Assembly: GCA_019424965.1 (NCBI GenBank)
Contig: JAHYYL010000040.1
Location: 1 to 19,655 of the forward strand
Reading direction: 5' to 3'
Length of the DNA: 19,655 bases
From: Collinsella sp.
GTDB lineage: Bacteria; Actinomycetota; Coriobacteriia; Coriobacteriales; Coriobacteriaceae
Positions 15,003 through 19,655 of the stretch are shown piece after piece; within the stretch, counting starts at the first letter, position 1, and each line of letters opens with the position of its first letter. The notes beneath the pieces were generated by a model. That model did not search any database. It was not told the DNA's origin and saw only the letters and a program-made list of their open reading frames with translations. A program made the position numbers and the translations under genes.

Positions 15003-15656
15003 ATGACCCCCGCACAGATTGAGTTCTATAAGCGCCTTGCACACGGTCTGGCGCTCCAATTTGGCCCCAACTGCGAAATCGTCGTCCACGATCTGGAGAC
15101 CAATGACGTGGACCACTCCATCGTAGTGATCGAAAACGGCCACGTCAGCGGGCGCAAACTGGGTGACGGCCCCAGCCATATTGTGTTTGAGTCCATGCAC
15201 GAGGGCATCACCGACGTGCACGACCGCGAGCCATACCTCACCAAAACCACCGATGGCAAGCTGCTCAAGTCCTCGACCATCTTTATCCGCAACGACGAGG
15301 GCAAGCCCGTCGGCATTTTGGGCATTAACTTTGACATTACGCTCATGAAGGCTTTTGAGCGCTCGCTCGATGCCTTTACCGGCACCGGCGCCACGGGCTA
15401 CACCGAGCCCGAGCCCATTACCAAAAACATCGGCGACCTGCTCGAAGATCTGCTGCGCGAGTGCGAGCAATACGTGGGCAAGCCCGCGGCGCTCATGACC
15501 AAAGACGAGCGCATCCGCGCCATTGGCTACCTCGACCGTCGCGGTGCCTTCCTCATCTCCAAGTCGAGCGAACGCGCCTGCGAGTTCTTTGGCATCTCCA
15601 AGTACAGCTTCTATAGCTACCTCAATGAGGCCAAGGCGGCGGCCGACGACAAGTAG
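15003..15656 (+). CDS. YheO/DauR-like PAS and helix-turn-helix transcriptional regulator
   Basis: This is a cytoplasmic DNA-binding regulator. Residues about 6-115 match the YheO-like PAS domain (GPNCEIVVHDLE at 21-32, SIVVIENGHVSGRKLGD at 39-55, FIRNDEGKPVGILGINFD at 94-111). Residues about 165-210 match the DauR-type HTH (RIRAIGYLDRRGAF, then FFGISKYSFYSYLNEA). The 217-residue length is typical. The ATG at 15003 is chosen because of AGGAAGG eight bases upstream; a longer in-frame start has no site. Relatives control amino-acid or purine catabolism next to their own gene. Being divergent from ygeX, it is the likely local regulator, with the PAS domain sensing an unknown metabolite. Confidence 0.88.
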   Translation: MTPAQIEFYKRLAHGLALQFGPNCEIVVHDLETNDVDHSIVVIENGHVSGRKLGDGPSHIVFESMHEGITDVHDREPYLTKTTDGKLLKSSTIFIRNDEGKPVGILGINFDITLMKAFERSLDAFTGTGATGYTEPEPITKNIGDLLEDLLRECEQYVGKPAALMTKDERIRAIGYLDRRGAFLISKSSERACEFFGISKYSFYSYLNEAKAAADDK

Positions 15657-15736
15657 GCACTCGCCTAGATTGCCCCTCCCCTTTTGGGCGCGAGTTCTGG
15701 AAAGCTCGAATCCAAGACCGAGCCGCTTGGGAAGTT

Positions 15737-15745
15737 CCATATAAT
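15737..15745 (+). promoter_or_regulatory. Possible promoter -10 box for the proline/alanine-rich membrane protein gene
   Basis: A perfect TATAAT (15740-15745) lies 34 bases before the chosen ATG. The -35 region is poor (AAGACC or similar). No clear terminator was seen between the regulator stop and this box, so read-through from the regulator gene is also possible. Confidence 0.4.
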
Positions 15746-15779
15746 CGATGTCATTAGCATTTCGAAAGGGTGGAACAGA

Positions 15780-16763
15780 ATGGCGTTGAGCAAGGCATCA
15801 TGCACCGGTCGCGGATTGATTCCGGCAATTGGTGGACATGTGCACCGCATGTTCGATGAGGGTGAAGACGACCTGTTTTCGCTGAGCCTTGACGACGTGA
15901 TGGATGATCGCCCGTGGACCGCCGACGAACTCATGGGCGGCGGGGCTCGCCCGTCAAGCCCCAATCCCGCACTTGCGCCTAAGCCCGCATCTGCGCCGGC
16001 TCCTGCGCAGTCGCCTGTTTCGACGCCCGCGTCTGCGCCCACACCCACTTCGGCGCCCACGCCCACTCCCCGCCCCGCAAGCGACCCGTCCGAGACGGCG
16101 GCGTTTCTCGCTGCAGCGACGCAGGGCAAATCGGCCGACAGCACCGTTATGTACAGCGCCCGGCAGTTGCCTGTTCCTGCGGCACGCAAGCCTCCGGTCA
16201 CAAGGCTCGATGAGCCCGTTGCCCATCAGGCTGCCTACGATTCCTGGGCTGCAGCCGATCTGGATGAGACCTCTACCGGCATGCCGGCGCTCGACGTTCC
16301 AGTTAATCCGCTTTTTGCCGCCAACACGAGCGCCGCGGGCTATGAGGGCGGTGCGGCATATTCCGATTATTCCGATGGCTATGCTGACGCCGGTCGCATC
16401 GAGACCGAGGATTATGGCACCACATCGAGCGATTATCTCAACGATCCGTACGCCGCCACGCCTGCACCGGAATATGACCCGGAGGCCGCGTCCGCACCGG
16501 CGTATACCAAAAGCACGGGCGAAGAGCGCTTCGCCGATTATTACGCCGAGGAAAAGTCGCTGCGTTTTTCGGAATTTCCGCAGGCAGTCAAGGTTGCCTT
16601 TATCGCCATTGTCATTGCCCTGCTCGGTGTCATTGCGTTTGAGGGATTCCGGCTGTTCTCCGGCCCCACCCAAGCGGAGTCGGAGACCCAGCAAAAAGAG
16701 GACGATAACGAGTATCTGGACATCAACACCCTCAAGGGCGACCCCAACGACGGAGACGAGTAG
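15780..16763 (+). CDS. Hypothetical single-pass membrane protein with proline/alanine-rich linker
   Basis: The 327-residue protein is not recognised. Residues 25-52 are acidic (FDEGEDDLFSLSLDDVMDDR). Residues about 57-104 form a low-complexity Pro/Ala/Ser/Thr linker with repeated APTP units. Residues about 200-265 are rich in Asp, Tyr and Ala. One membrane helix follows at about 270-293 (VKVAFIAIVIALLGVIAFEG), then an acidic tail of about 34 residues. There is no signal peptide, so the long N-terminal part is probably cytoplasmic and the short tail outside, though topology is uncertain. The ATG at 15780 has AAAGGGTGG upstream; longer in-frame starts have no site. It could be an envelope or division-associated scaffold, but nothing shows this. 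Confidence 0.75.
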   Translation: MALSKASCTGRGLIPAIGGHVHRMFDEGEDDLFSLSLDDVMDDRPWTADELMGGGARPSSPNPALAPKPASAPAPAQSPVSTPASAPTPTSAPTPTPRPASDPSETAAFLAAATQGKSADSTVMYSARQLPVPAARKPPVTRLDEPVAHQAAYDSWAAADLDETSTGMPALDVPVNPLFAANTSAAGYEGGAAYSDYSDGYADAGRIETEDYGTTSSDYLNDPYAATPAPEYDPEAASAPAYTKSTGEERFADYYAEEKSLRFSEFPQAVKVAFIAIVIALLGVIAFEGFRLFSGPTQAESETQQKEDDNEYLDINTLKGDPNDGDE

Positions 16764-16800
16764 CGAGGGTTAAGGGAGGGCCGGAAGAGCCGGCGGCATG

Positions 16801-18123
16801 TTACGGCTCCAAAAGCCCTGCCATAAAGATGGGCAGATACAGCACGTCACCATCGCGGTGAAGATTACATTCCGCAAGTACCAGGGCGCGATCGATTCCG
16901 TAGCCCTTCGTTGCCAGTGCGTTATCGAGCGCCGCGTGGGACCTAAAGCTCTTGCCCGATTTGACCTCGATGGCAAACACTTCCCCATCGAGCGTCTCCT
17001 CCACAAAATCGAGCTCGCCGACTTTTTTAGACGTAAAGTAGCGCAATCTGAATCCGTGGGCTTTGAGCTCTTGGGCAACGAAGCCCTCAAACGCCGCCCC
17101 CATGTTCATGCCAAAGGCGTCTTCCGCCTCCCCATCAAAAACGCCCTGGGCGACCCTTTTGGAATACGACGACATGAGCATTCCGGTGTCCAAGTAAAAC
17201 AGCTTGAACAGATTTCGTTGCTCCCCCAATAAAAGGGGTGCCACGGGCGCCGTTACGTTATACACGGGAAGCGCGACACCCGCCTCCGATAGCCAGAGAA
17301 AATGATCTGTCACCTGCGAAAAACGTTTGACACCGTTAATCGATGACAGTTTGAATCGCTTGTTTTTGGAGCCGGCCTCGCTGGGAATCAGATCATAGAT
17401 ATCGCGAATAACCAAGCGTAGCTCAGGCGGAGCGTACTTTGCGATGTCATCGCGATACAGGGCGTGAAGATCACGATGGATGTTTCGAACCTCGTCGACA
17501 TTGCACGTCGCCAAGAAGGAATTGACCGCGTCGGGCATGCCCCCCACCACCACATACTGATGGAACAGATCGAGCAAGCGGTCATACAGATAGCCGGGGA
17601 GCTCCCCCTCATCCTTTAGACAGCCTCTGAGCATGTCAAACACGCTGGCGCCAACGCCATTTGCCCAGCAAAACTCCTCAAAGTCGAGCGGGTACATCTG
17701 GACCTGCTCGACATACCCCACCGGCAGGGAATCGATGCCCTCGAGCTCAACGCCAAGGAGCGATCCGGTAAGGATGTATCGAAAGTCGCCGCGCTGGACC
17801 AGATATTTGATAAACGTCACTACGTTGGGGCATCGCTGCACCTCGTCGATAACCACAACGGTCTTGTTCGCAACCATCGGCTGCGTTGCAGCAATAGACA
17901 TGCGCATAAGCAGTTCGTCCGCACTTTTCGCCGCCAAAAACGAATCGCGCACGGACGCGTCGGCGATAAGGTCGAACGTCACGACGTTTTCGAACGATTC
18001 GTTTGCAAAGACGTTGACCAAATATGACTTTCCTACCTGTCGGGCACCCTTGACCAAAAGAGCCTTGTTAGGCGACGAGGCAAGCCAAGATTCAAACCGT
18101 GCTTTCGCTTTTCTCTGTAGCAT
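16801..18123 (-). CDS. AAA-family ATPase with DUF4143 C-terminal domain
   Basis: This is a P-loop ATPase of the AAA_14/DUF4143 group, common as lone accessory genes in gut bacteria, with unclear function. The 440 residues show Walker A G26-ARQVGK-S33, Walker B VVVIDE (89-94), a sensor-like ILTGSLLG (117-124) and MYPLDFEEF, typical of the family. Near the C-terminus E370-L-D372...E386-V-K388 (GELDFVEE, AIEVKSGKS) resembles a PD-(D/E)XK nuclease-like core. The ATG at 18123 has AAGGGG upstream; an in-frame GTG at 18156 lies in a small hairpin and has no site. It is convergent with the membrane protein gene, and a repeat array lies upstream. Confidence 0.88.
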   Translation of the reverse strand: MLQRKAKARFESWLASSPNKALLVKGARQVGKSYLVNVFANESFENVVTFDLIADASVRDSFLAAKSADELLMRMSIAATQPMVANKTVVVIDEVQRCPNVVTFIKYLVQRGDFRYILTGSLLGVELEGIDSLPVGYVEQVQMYPLDFEEFCWANGVGASVFDMLRGCLKDEGELPGYLYDRLLDLFHQYVVVGGMPDAVNSFLATCNVDEVRNIHRDLHALYRDDIAKYAPPELRLVIRDIYDLIPSEAGSKNKRFKLSSINGVKRFSQVTDHFLWLSEAGVALPVYNVTAPVAPLLLGEQRNLFKLFYLDTGMLMSSYSKRVAQGVFDGEAEDAFGMNMGAAFEGFVAQELKAHGFRLRYFTSKKVGELDFVEETLDGEVFAIEVKSGKSFRSHAALDNALATKGYGIDRALVLAECNLHRDGDVLYLPIFMAGLLEP

Positions 18124-18141
18124 AAGCGCACCCCTTATTAC

Positions 18142-18156
18142 GTGCTGTTTTAGCAC
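18142..18156 (-). promoter_or_regulatory. Small palindrome just upstream of the ATPase ribosome-binding site
   Basis: GTGCT-AAAAC-AGCAC is a perfect 5-base-pair inverted repeat, about 11 bases before the AAGGGG site of the ATPase gene. It could be an operator or an mRNA hairpin limiting translation. The evidence is its position only. Confidence 0.3.
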
Positions 18157-18157
18157 T

Positions 18158-18273
18158 AGGATACACTTTTCCGTGGTTGTTAGATGCTTATTTCGACACT
18201 TTTTCGAAGCTTTAAAGTGTGTATTTCGACATTTTTCCGTACTTATATGCAGGATATTTCGACACTTTTTCGG
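18158..18273. repeat. Array of four motif copies at exact 33-base spacing upstream of the ATPase gene
   Basis: The motif TATTTCGACACTTTTTCGG or a variant recurs. Its ACA core lies at 18163, 18196, 18229 and 18262, exactly 33 bases apart each time. The two outer-right copies and copy two share TATTTCGACA; copy one, nearest the gene, is degenerate (ATACACTTTTCCG). The sequence between copies is not conserved. Position and phasing suggest an operator array for the ATPase gene or a protein-binding platform. Because 33 is a multiple of three, a decayed coding repeat is an alternative, but stop codons interrupt it. Confidence 0.65.
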
Positions 18274-18296
18274 ATTTAAGCCTAGCAGCAGCCGGC

Positions 18297-18366
18297 GAAA
18301 TCAAGCGTCGCTTGCACGTCATTTCGCAGGCGGCGCTTGATTTCTGTCCGCGCGCGCTGATAGACT
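18297..18366 (+). promoter_or_regulatory. Promoter candidate overlapping an inverted repeat, before the structured leader
   Basis: A TTGATT -35 box (18337-18342) and a TAGACT -10 box (18361-18366, 18-base spacer) could start transcription near 18373. The -35 box lies inside the right arm of an 11-base perfect inverted repeat (GAAATCAAGCG at 18297-18307, complement at 18334-18344). A further CAAGCG-T-CGCTTG palindrome lies at 18302-18314. This arrangement could be an operator over the -35 box. Confidence 0.4.
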
Positions 18367-18373
18367 CCATCGT

Positions 18374-18396
18374 GCCCGCAAGGAGCGGGCGCGTTT
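18374..18396 (+). other. Terminator-like hairpin at the 5' end of the leader
   Basis: GCCCGC-AAGGA-GCGGGC (18374-18390) is a perfect 6-base-pair stem followed by GCG and four T. It could stop transcription entering from upstream, or be the first stem of the leader RNA if the start near 18373 is right. The T-run is also the 5' strand of the proposed riboswitch P1 helix. Confidence 0.4.
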
Positions 18397-18486
18397 TATC
18401 CAGAGTCGGGGTAGAGAGTTGGCTCCACGATCCCGACGCCAACCGGCCAAGAGGCACGGTGGCCCTGCCAACATCGATGAAAGGAG
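18394..18486 (+). ncRNA. Candidate SAM-I/SAM-IV clan riboswitch in the leader of a hypothetical gene
   Basis: The fold worked out by hand has: P1 TTTTATC (18394-18400) with GATGAAA (18476-18482); J1/2 CAGA; P2 18405-18412 with 18430-18437 (8 pairs, one G-U); a P2-loop sequence GTTGGC (18418-18423) complementary to GCCAAC in the 3' joining region (18467-18472), forming a pseudoknot; J2/3 containing CAAC; and P3 ACCGGCC-AAGA-GGC-A-CGGT (18442-18460) followed by GG. These are the topology and sequence marks of the SAM-I clan (AGAG after P1, GCAACC-like J2/3, GGTG after P3, GATGA closing P1). No internal P4 is present, as in SAM-IV-like forms. The 3' strand of P1 overlaps the AAGGAG ribosome-binding site, so ligand binding would block translation. 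Family assignment is inference. Confidence 0.6.
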
Positions 18487-18491
18487 TCCGT

Positions 18492-18914
18492 ATGGACAAT
18501 TTCTCCGTGCGCAGTGAGCGCAACTTCCACAACCTGGCAGCCAAGCCAAAACGAATTCATCTCCTGGACGGGCCGAGCGGCTATGCCTCGGCCATGGTCA
18601 AGAGCAGCCTCTCCCACCAGATGCGCTTTACGGTACAGAAGCTCGAGGAAGAGCTCTGTGCTGCTGGCAACCCGCATGTTCTGCAGATCAAGCTGCTCGG
18701 AGACGACTCGCACGAGCCGTCGAGTTGGAAGCTGTTTGCCGACGGCGCGTGCGTCGCAAGCGGCTCGGGTGACTTTGCCCGCGAGTGCTTCTGCGAGGGC
18801 GCCGAGGTGTTTTTGGACCTGTGTCGCAATGCCGTCGACGCGGCGAGACTGCACCAGTGGAGCCAGAGGGAGTACGAGCTGCTGAGTGCAGCGCGCGGGA
18901 TTGCGGGAGTGTAA
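18492..18914 (+). CDS. Hypothetical protein of 140 residues behind a structured leader
   Basis: The protein is not recognised. It is soluble by appearance, with no membrane segment or signal peptide. It starts DNFSVRSERNFHNLAAK and contains a polar core (VQKLEEELCAAGNPHVLQIK, SWKLFADGACVASGSGDF) and an alpha-helical C-terminus (EVFLDLCRNAVDAARLHQWS) with four cysteines in all. The ATG at 18492 is preceded by AAAGGAG, which lies at the end of the proposed riboswitch P1 helix, strongly favouring this start over longer in-frame readings through the leader. If the riboswitch is a SAM sensor, the protein may relate to sulfur amino-acid or methyl-group metabolism; nothing in its sequence confirms that. 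Confidence 0.75.
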   Translation: MDNFSVRSERNFHNLAAKPKRIHLLDGPSGYASAMVKSSLSHQMRFTVQKLEEELCAAGNPHVLQIKLLGDDSHEPSSWKLFADGACVASGSGDFARECFCEGAEVFLDLCRNAVDAARLHQWSQREYELLSAARGIAGV

Positions 18915-18953
18915 GCGAACGCACCCGCCACGCGAGACCGCGACATCGTTGTT

Positions 18954-18980
18954 GGCAGGATTGTCCCTGCCTGGCTCTTT
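18954..18980 (+). terminator. Weak intrinsic terminator candidate after the 140-residue gene
   Basis: GGCAGG-ATTGTC-CCTGCC (18954-18971) is a perfect 6-base-pair stem followed by TGGCTCTTT. It starts 39 bases after the stop codon. The T-run is short and offset, so confidence is low. Confidence 0.35.
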
Positions 18981-19034
18981 GATTCCACGCCTGACCATAT
19001 TGCCGTTCACCCGTTCGCCTCAACAGTCGCCAGC

Positions 19035-19075
19035 AATGCAACGCTATAATTCTGTAAACGCATTTGTATTGCATT
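19035..19075 (+). promoter_or_regulatory. Promoter and possible operator of the RHH / GIY-YIG unit
   Basis: A perfect TATAAT (19045-19050) with a weak TCAACA about 19 bases upstream lies 44 bases before the RHH start codon. It is flanked by AATGCAA (19035-19041) and its exact complement TTGCATT (19069-19075). GCATTT also repeats directly at 19060-19065 and 19071-19076. Inverted sites around a -10 box fit autorepression by a ribbon-helix-helix protein. Confidence 0.5.
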
Positions 19076-19094
19076 TCGAGCGATGGGAGCGCAG

Positions 19095-19307
19095 ATGCCC
19101 GACAGCTACAAGGAGCTCATCAAGAGCAATCCCGACGAGACCGAGATCAGGAGCTTCCTGGTGGACGGCAACCAGGTCTCCGTGACCCTGCGCATCCCCG
19201 ACACCTTGCGCGACGCGGCGAAGGAGGAGGCGGCCCTGCGGGGCATGAGCTTCTCCGCCTTCGTGCGCACCTGCATGATCGAAGAGCTCGCAAAGAAGGG
19301 GACGTGA
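19095..19307 (+). CDS. Ribbon-helix-helix DNA-binding protein (antitoxin-like)
   Basis: The 70-residue protein has the ribbon-helix-helix pattern: a strand with alternating residues (QVSVTLRIPDTLRDAAK, about 23-39), then helix A (KEEAALRG), a GMSFSAFVRTCMIEEL turn-helix and a short basic end. Such proteins dimerise and often repress their own operon as antitoxins. The ATG at 19095 has GGGAG upstream; an in-frame ATG at 19083 lacks a good site. It ends two bases before the GIY-YIG nuclease ATG, so both are translated from one mRNA. An antitoxin role is inferred from the pairing alone. Confidence 0.75.
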   Translation: MPDSYKELIKSNPDETEIRSFLVDGNQVSVTLRIPDTLRDAAKEEAALRGMSFSAFVRTCMIEELAKKGT

Positions 19308-19309
19308 GC

Positions 19310-19655
19310 ATGGTCAGGGTTAAGACTCTCACCGTCCAGCTCATAGACGCGCGGCCTGACCGCATCCGCATCTGTCGCATCGACGGCGAGTCGCTCGTGA
19401 CCGTCATCGTTCCGAGGGAAGACCTCGCCGAGGCGAAGTCGCTGCCGAACATCCCGCAGCGCGGCGTCTACTACCTACTCGACGAGGACCACGGCAACGT
19501 GAGCCGCGTCTATGCCGGGCAGACGACCCAGGGCATCGCCCGGCTCGACGCGCACAAGGCGAAGAAGGAGTTCTGGAACAAGGCTGTCATGTTTCTCGAT
19601 GACGACCAGAACATCAGCAGAGACGCGCTGGACGTCCTCGAGGCGAAGGCCATCG
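19310..19655 (+). CDS. GIY-YIG nuclease family protein, N-terminal part (cut by window edge)
   Basis: About 115 residues are visible. After an N-terminal region starting VRVKTLTVQLIDARPDRIRI comes a PREDLAEAKSLPNIPQRGVYYLL stretch and then VYAGQTTQGIARLDAHK, which together give the GIY-YIG core: GVYYL for the first motif, VYAGQT for the second, and the downstream conserved R and H (IARLDAH). FWNKAVMFLDDD and LDVLEAKAI follow, the latter with the expected catalytic glutamate (LEAKAI). The ATG at 19310 is favoured by AAGGGG nine bases upstream; a GTG at 19304 would overlap the RHH stop. GIY-YIG nucleases occur in homing, restriction and repair. The C-terminus, which would decide the subgroup, is missing. 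Confidence 0.8.
   Translation, partial: MVRVKTLTVQLIDARPDRIRICRIDGESLVTVIVPREDLAEAKSLPNIPQRGVYYLLDEDHGNVSRVYAGQTTQGIARLDAHKAKKEFWNKAVMFLDDDQNISRDALDVLEAKAI

Noticed and set aside
14982..16694. Minus-strand open frames of 252 and 246 codons opposite the regulator and the membrane protein gene
   Set aside because: They are antisense to better-supported genes and their translations show only low-complexity or shadow composition.
18158..18273. A CRISPR array made of the 33-base-spaced repeats
   Set aside because: Repeats are only about 16-19 bases, spacers about 15, the copies vary, and no cas gene is near.
18219..18491. An N-terminal extension of the 140-residue protein to 18219
   Set aside because: It would translate the repeat array and the structured leader, while a strong ribosome-binding site directly precedes the ATG at 18492.

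Overview
The window looks like a chromosome segment of a high-GC, gut-associated coriobacterium, most like Collinsella. This is inferred from the GC-rich codon usage, the spc-operon proteins and the type of purine gene cluster; no species marker was read directly. No tRNA, rRNA, CRISPR array, transposase or complete insertion sequence was seen.

Region 1 (1-3811, minus strand) is the downstream part of the spc ribosomal-protein operon, read right to left: rplE, rpsN (zinc type), rpsH, rplF, rplR, rpsE, rpmD, rplO and the start of secY, which runs off the left edge. rplX and rplN, normally directly before rplE, are absent. In their place are about 240 bases without a recognisable gene, a 67-base palindrome and an unrelated purine permease gene. 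The wider gaps between ribosomal genes carry hairpins.

Region 2 (about 4050-15656) is an anaerobic purine / uric-acid degradation and selenium-linked molybdenum-hydroxylase maturation island. On the minus strand lie a nucleobase permease (NCS2), xdhC and yqeB; on the plus strand yqeC; then again on the minus strand hyuA, mocA, ygeW, ygeY and ygeX. A YheO/DauR-like regulator is divergent from ygeX. YgeX, YgeY, YgeW and the hydantoinase belong to the conserved set linked to anaerobic urate/purine breakdown. XdhC, YqeB, YqeC and MocA are the cofactor-maturation side of a molybdenum hydroxylase whose structural genes are not in the window. The regulator-ygeX intergenic region has two copies of the same inverted repeat 51 bases apart, good candidates for its operator. 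An intrinsic terminator follows ygeW.

Region 3 (15657-19655) is accessory: a proline/alanine-rich single-pass membrane protein (+), an AAA ATPase of the DUF4143 type (-), an upstream array of four copies of a short motif spaced exactly 33 bases apart, a structured RNA leader resembling the SAM-I/SAM-IV riboswitch clan in front of an unknown 140-residue protein (+), and a two-gene unit of a ribbon-helix-helix protein and a GIY-YIG nuclease (+, cut by the right edge). The riboswitch candidate, the 33-base repeat array and the RHH/GIY-YIG pair are the most likely places for undescribed biology.
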